Shown piece after piece: positions 1 to 5,095 of a stretch of DNA of 5,095 nucleotides; the stretch's first letter is position 1, and each line of letters opens with the position of its first letter. The notes beneath the pieces were generated by a model. It saw only the letters and a list, made by a program, of their open reading frames with translations, did no database searches and was not told the DNA's origin. Both the position numbers and the translations under genes were made by a program. Source of the DNA: Prevotellaceae bacterium (GTDB lineage: Bacteria > Bacteroidota > Bacteroidia > Bacteroidales > UBA932); assembly GCA_031267155.1 (NCBI GenBank), contig JAIRZR010000135.1:1-5095 (forward strand). Reading direction: 5' to 3'.

Positions 1-1359
1 TTACATTGCTTTATTACTGTTACGATATACCCAGTATCCGAAACATGCGATAACAATGAAACAGATCAGCGGCAGGACAAACGAGATACGTACTGACGCA
101 AGTCCTTCGAACCAATTGGCTTTGTCTATAAGCAAACCCTGTAGCGGAGGCATTACACATCCGCCGCCAATAGCGAGTATCAGTCCCGCCGAAGCCAGTT
201 TTGCTTCGTCGCCCATACCTTTCAGTGCAATACCGTATATAGTAGGGAACATCAGCGACATACATGCCGAAATCGCAACAATACAGTACAGTCCCCAATA
301 AGCGCCTGCATACTGTCCTTCAACAAATGGCGCATTGGGAAGAAATATCGCTCCCAGAGTAAATAATCCTCCGGCAATGGCAAGCGTTGCCAGCAGTACA
401 CTCGATTTGAGATATTTCAGCAGAAATGTACAGATGAAACGGCTTGTCACAAAAATACCCATCGCAAGCATGTTATACCCCTGAGCGGTAGCTTTTGGCA
501 TGTCAAGTTCTTTTTCTGCATACTGGATGATAAATGTCCAGACCATGATTTGTACGCCCACATAAAAAGCCTGTGCAACGACCGACCAAACATAACGTTT
601 GTTTTTCAGCAGATTCTTAACCGTCTGCCCAACAGTATAGACTCCCGAATCGGCAGCAAGTATTTTAGGCAGTCTTACTGCAAAAAATACAATGAAAAAG
701 CACAGTACCACCCCTCCAAGCAGGAGATATGGCAAACTGACTATATCAAGATCGGATTGCTGTATCAGCTCCAGCCTCGCAGGGTCAGCATCCAGCATTT
801 TAAGCCGCTCTCCCTCGGTCGCCTTGTCCAGGTTTTTAAGGATAAATTCCTTGGCTATCAGCATTCCCGTCAGTGAACCGATGGGATTGAACGCCTGAGC
901 AAAATTGAGACGTCGCGTAGCGCTGTCTTCGGGACCCAGCGCCAGAATATACGGGTTGGATGTTGTTTCGAGAAATGCCAGACCGCATGTCATCACAAAA
1001 TATGCTATAAGGAATGCCCAGAAAGCCATTGCAATACCTGCAGGAATAAACAGGAAGCATCCTATGGAATATAATCCAAGTCCGACGAGTATGCCCTTTT
1101 TATAATTAAATTTCCTGATAAACAGCGCGGCAGGAATCGCCATAAAACAGTAGCCGCCGTAAAAGGCAAACTGTACCAGCGAACTTTCGAAATTGGTAAT
1201 CAGCAGAATGTTCTTGAATGCCGCTACCATTGGATTCGTTATGTCGTTGGCAAAGCCCCAGAGCGCAAAAAGAGAAGTAATCATGATAAAGGCAAAGAGG
1301 TAGTTCTTTCCGTTAAGTCTGAACATCGAACCGCTGCCTTTCAAATCGTTTGTACTCAT
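1..1359 (-). CDS. fucP: FucP-type L-fucose:H+ symporter (MFS permease)
   Basis: This 452-residue protein is a Major Facilitator Superfamily permease of the FucP (L-fucose:H+ symporter) family, expected to import L-fucose across the inner membrane. It is very hydrophobic, with about twelve membrane segments, and is close in length to E. coli FucP (438 aa). Family landmarks seen are ALWGFAND at about 32-39, YGGYCFMAIPA at 67-77, FLETTSNPYI at 129-138, RRLNFAQAFNPIGS near 150-163, and SLMFPTIYGIALKG in the C-terminal half. Glu131 in FLET matches the proton-coupling Glu135 of E. coli FucP, whereas the E. coli Asp46 site appears to be Asn42 here, with Asp39 one turn earlier. The first ATG is used; Met12 is a possible alternative that would only trim a polar N-terminus. 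The gene is last in the visible operon, 17 bp after the fucosidase stop, and is complete, with its TAA on the first bases of the window. The family is clear. Fucose as substrate is supported by the neighbouring fucosidase, but related permeases carry glucose, galactose or other sugars. Confidence 0.93.
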   Translation of the reverse strand: MSTNDLKGSGSMFRLNGKNYLFAFIMITSLFALWGFANDITNPMVAAFKNILLITNFESSLVQFAFYGGYCFMAIPAALFIRKFNYKKGILVGLGLYSIGCFLFIPAGIAMAFWAFLIAYFVMTCGLAFLETTSNPYILALGPEDSATRRLNFAQAFNPIGSLTGMLIAKEFILKNLDKATEGERLKMLDADPARLELIQQSDLDIVSLPYLLLGGVVLCFFIVFFAVRLPKILAADSGVYTVGQTVKNLLKNKRYVWSVVAQAFYVGVQIMVWTFIIQYAEKELDMPKATAQGYNMLAMGIFVTSRFICTFLLKYLKSSVLLATLAIAGGLFTLGAIFLPNAPFVEGQYAGAYWGLYCIVAISACMSLMFPTIYGIALKGMGDEAKLASAGLILAIGGGCVMPPLQGLLIDKANWFEGLASVRISFVLPLICFIVIACFGYWVYRNSNKAM

Positions 1360-1376
1360 ATTCGATATATGTAATT

Positions 1377-2717
1377 TTATTCAAGAATCAGTTCAATTAC
1401 CGGAATTTCGACGTTCGGACGTTCCGATGGGAGCGACAGTCTGGCATTGTCTTTACGGTATCTGATTTCGGAAGCGTCATTCAGCAGCTGGGCGTATTTG
1501 ATCTTGCCTTCGTATCCCGGCAGGGACAGCGACTGGAAGGTCGGCCATTCGAGCAGATGCAGATACAGGCGCTTTGCTTTCGGATTGTAAGTCAGGAGAC
1601 AGTTGGCAGGCGCTTTGAACTCCTCGGGCGCCTGCGTGCAGCCGTAGATGGATCTGCTGTGCAGTTTCATCCATTTGGCGATTCCATCCAGACGGTCGTT
1701 TGCCCTGTCGTCGAAAGTGCCTCTGGCAGTAGGACCTACGTTCAGCAGCAGATTCCCTCCCTTGCTGACGGTTTCAATAAGCATCAGAACCAGTTGATGT
1801 ACACTCTTCCACGAATGTTCGTCGCGGTAGTATCCCCACGAGCCGGAAAAAGTCTGGCATGTTTCCCAGGGAACACGTACTCCGTTTTCGGAAGGCCATT
1901 CCTTTGGCATGCTCTGTTCGGGAGTAACATAATCCCAGCCCCATTCCGTATTTTTCAAATCTGCACGGTCGTCTATAATTATCTGTGGCTGAAGCGAGCG
2001 TATCAGCTTGATCAGTCCTTCGGAATCCCAGTCATCATGTCCCTTGCCGTTTTCGCCGGGGTATGAAAAATCAAGGAAAAGTTCATCTATCTGTCCGTAA
2101 TTGCTTAATATTTCGGTCAGCTGATCCTTCATATATTTGCGGTAAATGCTCATGTCCCTTTTCTCGTTTGCCTTTGCAATCTCTTCATCCTTAGGCCTGT
2201 TGGGATGTATTCGGTCGTATGTGAAATGGGGATGATGCCAGTCTATCAGCGAATAATAGAATCCGATTCTTATTCCTTCGGCTCTGAAGGCGTCAACCAG
2301 AAGCCTGACCAGATCCTTTCCGCAGGGTGTATTTGTCGCCTTGTAATCAGTGTGTTTGGAATCGAAAAGGCAAAATCCGTCATGATGCTTGGTTGTCAGC
2401 ACGACATATTTCATGCCCGCATCCTTTGCCTTTTTTGCCCATTCCTTTGGATTGTACAGATCGGGGTTGAAGTTATCAAAATACTTTTGATAGTTCTCAT
2501 CCGAAATTCTTTCATTATGCTTAATCCACTCATGGCGTGCGGGCAGAGCATAAATTCCCCAGTGGATGAACATTCCGAAACGGTCGTTAGTCCACCATTC
2601 AAATCTCTTCTCCTTTTGTTCTTTGGTTTCCTTAGCCCAGGACGGCGTATTCGCAGACTGGCCAAAAACATTGCCGAAACAGGCAATCATCAGTAAAAAT
2701 AAAAATATCTTTTTCAT
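1377..2717 (-). CDS. Secreted GH29 alpha-L-fucosidase
   Basis: This 446-residue enzyme belongs to glycoside hydrolase family 29 and should hydrolyse terminal alpha-L-fucose by a retaining mechanism. Residues 1-19 form a signal peptide (KK, then a hydrophobic run, with a likely cut after NVFG before Gln20), placing it in the periplasm or beyond. The catalytic (beta/alpha)8 barrel covers about residues 35-355. GH29 landmarks are RFGMFIHWG (46-54), YVVLTTKHHDGFCLFDS (104-120), IGFYYSLIDWHHP (151-163) and SKGGNLLLNVGPTARG (318-333). The probable nucleophile is Asp216 in LFLDFSYP. The acid/base is not certain; Glu267 (TPEQ) and Glu285 (WETC) are the visible candidates. Residues from about 360 to the end are a short beta-rich C-terminal domain. 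Length is normal for the family. It is preceded by an A/T-rich leader without a Shine-Dalgarno site, and lies 22 bp after the phosphatase gene and 17 bp before fucP, so co-transcription is likely. The linkage to a fucose permease supports fucose as the released sugar; whether the linkage cut is alpha-1,2, 1,3/4 or 1,6 cannot be told. Confidence 0.94.
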   Translation of the reverse strand: MKKIFLFLLMIACFGNVFGQSANTPSWAKETKEQKEKRFEWWTNDRFGMFIHWGIYALPARHEWIKHNERISDENYQKYFDNFNPDLYNPKEWAKKAKDAGMKYVVLTTKHHDGFCLFDSKHTDYKATNTPCGKDLVRLLVDAFRAEGIRIGFYYSLIDWHHPHFTYDRIHPNRPKDEEIAKANEKRDMSIYRKYMKDQLTEILSNYGQIDELFLDFSYPGENGKGHDDWDSEGLIKLIRSLQPQIIIDDRADLKNTEWGWDYVTPEQSMPKEWPSENGVRVPWETCQTFSGSWGYYRDEHSWKSVHQLVLMLIETVSKGGNLLLNVGPTARGTFDDRANDRLDGIAKWMKLHSRSIYGCTQAPEEFKAPANCLLTYNPKAKRLYLHLLEWPTFQSLSLPGYEGKIKYAQLLNDASEIRYRKDNARLSLPSERPNVEIPVIELILE

Positions 2718-2739
2718 TGTTTTAATATTTTTTTAAAAA

Positions 2740-4386
2740 TTAATAATCAAGTACTTCGTTCAGAGATTCGGGCAAATAGAACGTATCTGTCCTGTCTACA
2801 TACACTACAACGGAATTTAATCTGATTTCCCTGTCGTTCAGCAAAACGGTATTTGTGTACGGATTTACTGTCAGTTTGTTTTTCCTGCCGGCATTTTCCA
2901 CTTCCAGCACGGGGAGATCATTGTTTTTAGTGATTTTCCAGCGACGCGTTTTGAATACGTCGCTGTGTTTTGCAAAATATTTGGCAGTGTGTTCGCTGAG
3001 GTTGCCGATTTGCAGTATATCAGTCATATATTTATTCAGTTCGATATTTGTTATGAACCCTGCGGGCCTGAAACTGCTTTCCGGCGCATATACTGCCAGA
3101 AAAACTTCCTCTCCGGTATGTCCTCCGGTAGTAAATCCGAAGCATGTGTGACTGTTAAGCGTTTCCGTAATAATCTTTTTGAGACTTGTGCCTTTCATCC
3201 GTTCCTCGGCGGTCAATGAACTTTTTTTATAGTCTTTGGACGAGAGTATTTTTTTCAGCACATCGTCGGACAAGTCAATGTTCGTGTATTTCCTGAATAC
3301 GTCCTTTATTTCGTCTTTATCAGTGTTTTTCAGTATTTCAACTATCGTTTCCGCTGTGGCTTTGAACTGCGAAACGTTTTTGAACAGTTCGTCTTTCGTA
3401 AGGGTAGAATAATTTGGACAATTATTTGAACCGATGCTGATTCCGCTGTTTCCATGGTCGGGAACGGCTATAACGACCGTTTCCCCGTTTTTCTTCGCAA
3501 AATCAACAGCCACGCCGAAGGCTTCGTCGAAAGCAAGCAGGTCGGTAATCATTCCTGCGGGATCGTTTGCATGCGCCGCCCAGTCGATTTTACTGCCTTC
3601 GACCATCAGGAAGAATCCGTTTTCGTTTTTCGACAGTGTTTCAATCGCTTTGGCTGTCATCTCGGACAGGGAAGGGTAGAGATTCCCGTCGCGGTCAAGC
3701 TCGTACGGCATGTCGTCGTCACAGAATAAGCTCCACATTTTGTTGCCCTTATACGAACGGAATCCGTTGAGGTCGTTCATATAAACTCCGTATCCTTCTT
3801 TTATAAGGTAATTTTTACATTCGCCGTTCAAATGTTTTGTGCCGCCTCCAATCAGGACGTCGATGTTGTTGTGAACCATCTGCGGCGCAATCCATGCATA
3901 TTTGCCGCGATTGTAGCTGTGCGAAGCGCAGTCTGCCGGCGTGGCATGTGGAAATTCGCAGGTAAACACCAGTCCCGCTGCCATTCTGTTGAATATTTTC
4001 GCCGCTTCCAGGACAGTCATCATTGGCTGATACGCCATAGTGGAATCCAGCGGAACAATATCATTCTCAGGATCTGCCGGCGGATAGGTCGATACATAAC
4101 CGGCACGGCTTGGAACTCCCGTCATGAAACACGAAGTCGTCGGCGCCGAATCTCCAATGGGCGCATTCGACGAATATGTCAGTACCGAACCGCATATATA
4201 AGGATCAAGATGAAGGTTCGGTTTGCCCGGATTCAGATACCTCTGATACCAGCGCGCAGATGATACCGTCGCCCACGAAGCCCCGTCGGGAATCATCAGT
4301 ATCACGTTCTTAACTCTCTTTGCCTGACCATATCCGCTGAATACAAATGTGAGCATCAGCAGCACAAATATTATATTTTTTTTCAC
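2740..4386 (-). CDS. Secreted alkaline phosphatase, GTG start
   Basis: This is a 548-residue alkaline phosphatase, a phosphomonoesterase with two Zn and one Mg expected at the active site. From the GTG at 4384-4386 the protein starts MKKNIIFVLL and has a signal peptide of about 20 residues (cut near SGYG/Q21), so it acts in the periplasm. Family residues seen are Asp34 in MIPDG (metal), Ser80 in GDSAPTTS (phosphoserine nucleophile), Thr149 in HATPAD (Mg), Glu263, Asp268 and His272 in VEGSKIDWAAHAND, Asp310-His311 in VPDHGNSG, and His423 in GGHTGEE. The set appears complete. A lysine-rich, probably helical insertion of about 110 residues lies between His311 and His423, and a beta-rich tail follows residue 480. 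The reading frame stays open to a TTG at 4413, but that codon lies in the -7 promoter element and would spoil the signal peptide, so GTG is preferred. It leads the operon, ahead of a fucosidase and a fucose permease. Its substrate is unknown; phosphodiesterase or sulfatase activity is less likely given the classic phosphatase motif set. Confidence 0.9.
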   Translation of the reverse strand: MKKNIIFVLLMLTFVFSGYGQAKRVKNVILMIPDGASWATVSSARWYQRYLNPGKPNLHLDPYICGSVLTYSSNAPIGDSAPTTSCFMTGVPSRAGYVSTYPPADPENDIVPLDSTMAYQPMMTVLEAAKIFNRMAAGLVFTCEFPHATPADCASHSYNRGKYAWIAPQMVHNNIDVLIGGGTKHLNGECKNYLIKEGYGVYMNDLNGFRSYKGNKMWSLFCDDDMPYELDRDGNLYPSLSEMTAKAIETLSKNENGFFLMVEGSKIDWAAHANDPAGMITDLLAFDEAFGVAVDFAKKNGETVVIAVPDHGNSGISIGSNNCPNYSTLTKDELFKNVSQFKATAETIVEILKNTDKDEIKDVFRKYTNIDLSDDVLKKILSSKDYKKSSLTAEERMKGTSLKKIITETLNSHTCFGFTTGGHTGEEVFLAVYAPESSFRPAGFITNIELNKYMTDILQIGNLSEHTAKYFAKHSDVFKTRRWKITKNNDLPVLEVENAGRKNKLTVNPYTNTVLLNDREIRLNSVVVYVDRTDTFYLPESLNEVLDY

Positions 4387-4410
4387 TACTATAATTTTAA
4401 ATAGTCCGCA

Positions 4411-4440
4411 CAAAATTAGTCTTTTTTGTAATACTACAAA
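4411..4440 (-). promoter_or_regulatory. Bacteroidetes-type promoter of the phosphatase-fucosidase-fucP operon
   Basis: Read on the minus strand, 4418-4411 is TAATTTTG, an exact match to the Bacteroidetes -7 consensus TAnnTTTG. TTTG at 4440-4437 provides the -33 element, with an 18-bp spacer (consensus spacing is about 19-21). Transcription would start around 4404-4407, giving an untranslated leader of about 20 bases before the GTG at 4386. No purine-rich Shine-Dalgarno site is visible in that leader, which is usual in this phylum. No equally good promoter is visible in the 22-bp and 17-bp gaps inside the operon. Confidence 0.7.
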
Positions 4441-4442
4441 AA
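4423..4442. promoter_or_regulatory. Perfect 20-bp dyad, candidate operator
   Basis: The plus strand reads TTTTTGTA, four bases (ATAC), then TACAAAAA: two perfect 8-bp half-sites. The dyad covers the -33 element (4437-4440) and the upstream part of the spacer of the operon promoter, so a protein bound there would block RNA polymerase. This position and symmetry suit a dimeric repressor. Bacteroides fucose utilisation is known to be controlled by FucR, a GntR-family repressor, which is one option, but I do not know its site well enough to assign it. The half-sites are AT-rich, so some chance contribution cannot be excluded. Confidence 0.45.
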
Positions 4443-4530
4443 CTAATTTAACGCCTGCCGCTTACTTTTGTCCCTAAAATGGATTTTATATCCTGATTTT
4501 GACGGCCTTCCGATACTCCCGAAAAAAATA

Positions 4531-4561
4531 TTTGCAGTAATAAAACAAATAACTACCTTTG
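4531..4561 (+). promoter_or_regulatory. Bacteroidetes-type promoter of tRNA-Leu
   Basis: TTTG at 4531-4534 and TACCTTTG at 4554-4561 match the Bacteroidetes -33 (TTTG) and -7 (TAnnTTTG) consensus with a 19-bp spacer. The -7 element ends 12 bases before the mature tRNA 5' end at 4574, so transcription would begin around 4566-4569 with only a very short leader for RNase P to remove. Confidence 0.8.
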
Positions 4562-4573
4562 CGCCCGCAAAAA

Positions 4574-4657
4574 GCCCGGATGGCGGAATTGGTAGACGCG
4601 CTGGTCTCAAACACCAGTGGATTCAACTCCATGTCGGTTCGATCCCGACTCCGGGTA
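4574..4657 (+). tRNA. tRNA-Leu (anticodon CAA)
   Basis: This is a complete class II tRNA of 84 nt. The acceptor stem pairs GCCCGGA (4574-4580) with TCCGGGT (4650-4656), including one G-U at the outer pair. The D stem is GCG/CGC (4583-4585 with 4597-4599), with GG and GTAGA typical of tRNA-Leu. The anticodon stem is CTGGT/ACCAG (4601-4605 with 4613-4617), and the loop CTCAAAC carries anticodon CAA at 4608-4610, which reads the UUG leucine codon. A long variable arm (TGGA/TCCA, 4618-4621 with 4628-4631) confirms the leucine/serine/tyrosine class. The T stem GTCGG/CCGAC (4633-4637 with 4645-4649) closes the loop TTCGATC. The discriminator is A4657; the next bases are CAG, so CCA is not encoded and must be added after transcription. 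Confidence 0.97.
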
Positions 4658-4674
4658 CAGTGTAAAACAGGCTG

Positions 4675-4720
4675 GAACGCCGGCGGTCTTTATAGAAGAT
4701 TGTTGGCGTTCTTACTTTTC
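4675..4720 (+). terminator. Rho-independent-like terminator after tRNA-Leu
   Basis: Bases 4675-4690 pair without interruption with 4696-4711 in the plus-strand RNA, forming a 16-bp stem that closes a 5-nt loop (TATAG). Seven outer pairs are Watson-Crick (GAACGCC with GGCGTTC), and four of the inner nine are G-U. A U-rich run (TTACTTTTCC) follows at 4712-4721. It begins 18 bases after the tRNA 3' end, as expected for its terminator. The G-U pairs become A-C mismatches on the other strand, so the structure belongs to plus-strand RNA. The U-run is interrupted, so it may serve partly as a 3' processing or stability element. Confidence 0.65.
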
Positions 4721-4976
4721 CGGACTTGCACAACATTCGTACAACTCGTATCTGGAATGAGGTACTTTAAGGGAGAAATTAAAAACTTAAAATTTCGACA
4801 TAAAGATAAACGGTTTTCAATAAACAAAACGGGATGTTTTTTAATCAAAAACAGTATTAAAAATATCATTTGAGCATATTTATTCCAGATATTTATAAAT
4901 AAAGCAGTATCTTTGAACTTTATTAGATTATTTTATTATGGATTATCGTTTTTTTTAACAGACAGAAAGACAGGGG
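4721..4976. other. AT-rich stretch without a recognisable gene
   Basis: No protein gene is supported here. Reading frames that cross it begin inside the tRNA or have no plausible leader and no recognisable family. The stretch is more AT-rich than the flanking genes. It holds an AT-only inverted repeat (TTTTTAAT 4838-4845 with ATTAAAAA 4856-4863), a 12-bp palindrome TATTTATAAATA at 4890-4901, and one lone -7-like element at 4908-4915. It separates the tRNA terminator from the palindrome cluster. Confidence 0.6.
4908..4915 (+). promoter_or_regulatory. Possible -7 promoter element facing the palindrome cluster
   Basis: TATCTTTG matches the Bacteroidetes -7 consensus TAnnTTTG exactly. The -33 element is missing at the proper distance; the nearest TTTG is at 4869-4872, 35 bases upstream. 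The 12-bp palindrome at 4890-4901 lies in the spacer just upstream. If used, it would start an RNA near 4920 that runs into the palindromes from 4977. In AT-rich DNA such an 8-base match with two free positions can occur by chance. Confidence 0.25.
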
Positions 4977-4994
4977 AAACTCCGTAAGGAGTTT
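4977..4994. repeat. Palindrome 1: 7-bp stem, GTAA loop
   Basis: AAACTCC (4977-4983) pairs with GGAGTTT (4988-4994) around the loop GTAA, a GNRA-type tetraloop if transcribed from the plus strand. It shares six stem pairs and the loop with the palindrome at 5054-5071. Confidence 0.8.
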
Positions 4995-5004
4995 AAGATG
5001 GATA

Positions 5005-5036
5005 ACCCCGAACAAGCCGCAGGCGCAGTTCGGGGT
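5005..5036. repeat. Palindrome 2: 9-bp GC-rich stem with inner hairpin
   Basis: ACCCCGAAC (5005-5013) pairs perfectly with GTTCGGGGT (5028-5036). The 14-base loop can itself form a small GCC/GGC stem (5016-5018 with 5022-5024) with loop GCA. No T-run follows on either strand near enough for a standard terminator (TAAAGC after it, ATCC on the other side). Confidence 0.8.
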
Positions 5037-5053
5037 AAAGCTCCTCTCCGTCA

Positions 5054-5071
5054 CAACTCCGTAAGGAGTTG
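5054..5071. repeat. Palindrome 3: 7-bp stem, GTAA loop, second copy
   Basis: CAACTCC (5054-5060) pairs with GGAGTTG (5065-5071) around GTAA. Compared with the first copy at 4977-4994, the outermost pair is C-G instead of A-T: both sides changed and pairing was kept. Confidence 0.8.
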
Positions 5072-5087
5072 AACTACTTCGTAGTTC
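5071..5087. repeat. Palindrome 4: 7-bp stem, TTC loop
   Basis: GAACTAC (5071-5077) pairs with GTAGTTC (5081-5087) around a 3-base loop. Its first base is the last base of palindrome 3, so the two hairpins abut head to tail and cannot both form their outermost pair. Confidence 0.8.
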
Positions 5088-5095
5088 TGGAGTGC

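Larger units (their letters stand above)
4977..5095. repeat. Palindrome cluster, REP-like, open at the window edge
   Basis: Four closely packed palindromes occupy this 119-bp stretch: 4977-4994, 5005-5036, 5054-5071 and 5071-5087. The first and third share the core AACTCC-GTAA-GGAGTT. CTCC at 5046-5049 could also pair with GGAG at 5089-5092, enclosing the last two hairpins in a branched structure. Base composition is richer in G+C than the stretch just before it. No protein gene is credible here. The layout resembles REP or other small palindromic repeat arrays; from memory, translated fragments of similar repeats turn up as spurious short hypothetical proteins (the frame around 5072-5092 reads NYFVVLE). 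The array probably continues past the last base. Confidence 0.6.

Noticed and set aside
1350..2066. Plus-strand 238-codon reading frame
   Set aside because: It is the antisense shadow of the GH29 fucosidase, whose motifs are unmistakable on the minus strand.
2671..2717. Lipoprotein signal in the fucosidase (Cys13 in LLMIAC)
   Set aside because: The hydrophobic stretch before Cys13 is short and Met at -3 is a poor lipobox residue; cleavage after NVFG fits better. Not fully excluded.
4463..4470. TACTTTTG, a second plus-strand -7 match upstream of the tRNA
   Set aside because: There is no TTTG at the proper distance, and the promoter at 4531-4561 already explains the tRNA with ideal spacing.
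4633..4657. tRNA-Leu 3' end as attachment site of an integrated element
   Set aside because: tRNA 3' ends are common integration sites, but no second copy of this end and no integrase gene are seen in the window.
4468..4665. Plus-strand 65-codon reading frame across the tRNA promoter and tRNA-Leu
   Set aside because: It runs straight through a complete tRNA gene and its promoter, and has no recognisable protein features.
4838..4863. AT-only inverted repeat TTTTTAAT / ATTAAAAA as a terminator
   Set aside because: It has no G-C pairs and a 10-base loop in very AT-rich DNA, so it would be weak and could easily arise by chance.
4559..4873. Plus-strand 104-codon reading frame starting just before the tRNA
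   Set aside because: Its first third is the tRNA and the next part is the terminator hairpin; the rest is AT-rich with low-complexity residues.
4938..4958. Six-codon frame (MDYRFF) downstream of the -7 element at 4908
   Set aside because: It could be a leader peptide, but nothing in the sequence supports translation, and it is too short to tell from chance.
4977..5087. CRISPR array
   Set aside because: The repeats are short palindromes with unequal spacing and different sequences, with no constant repeat-spacer pattern.

Overview
This window most likely comes from a member of the Bacteroidetes, probably the order Bacteroidales. Three things point there. The promoters fit the Bacteroidetes -33 TTTG / -7 TAnnTTTG pattern. 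The start codons have A/T-rich leaders rather than Shine-Dalgarno sites. The fucose permease closely resembles Bacteroides-type FucP as I remember it. The genus cannot be fixed from the sequence alone.

Bases 1-4440 hold a compact three-gene operon on the minus strand, read from right to left. It begins with a secreted alkaline phosphatase (2740-4386), followed after 22 bp by a secreted GH29 alpha-L-fucosidase (1377-2717), and after another 17 bp by a FucP-type L-fucose:H+ symporter (1-1359). One promoter (4411-4440) lies just upstream of the phosphatase, and a perfect 20-bp dyad (4423-4442) overlaps its -33 element, so it is a good operator candidate. The inferred physiology is periplasmic: the fucosidase releases L-fucose from glycans, FucP carries it across the inner membrane, and the phosphatase may strip phosphate from the same or associated substrates. 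No fucose catabolic genes (isomerase, kinase, aldolase), regulator gene or SusC/SusD pair is present in the window.

Bases 4531-4720 are a separate plus-strand unit: a Bacteroidetes promoter, tRNA-Leu(CAA), and a long GU-containing hairpin followed by a U-rich run that looks like its terminator. The two units are divergent and share a short intergenic region (4443-4530).

Bases 4721-5095 contain no convincing protein gene. The first part is AT-rich. The last ~120 bases hold a dense cluster of palindromes: two 7-bp stems with GTAA loops that share a core, one 9-bp stem and one 7-bp stem. It looks like a REP-like or other palindromic repeat array that runs off the window edge. This cluster and the operator-like dyad are the least explained parts of the window.
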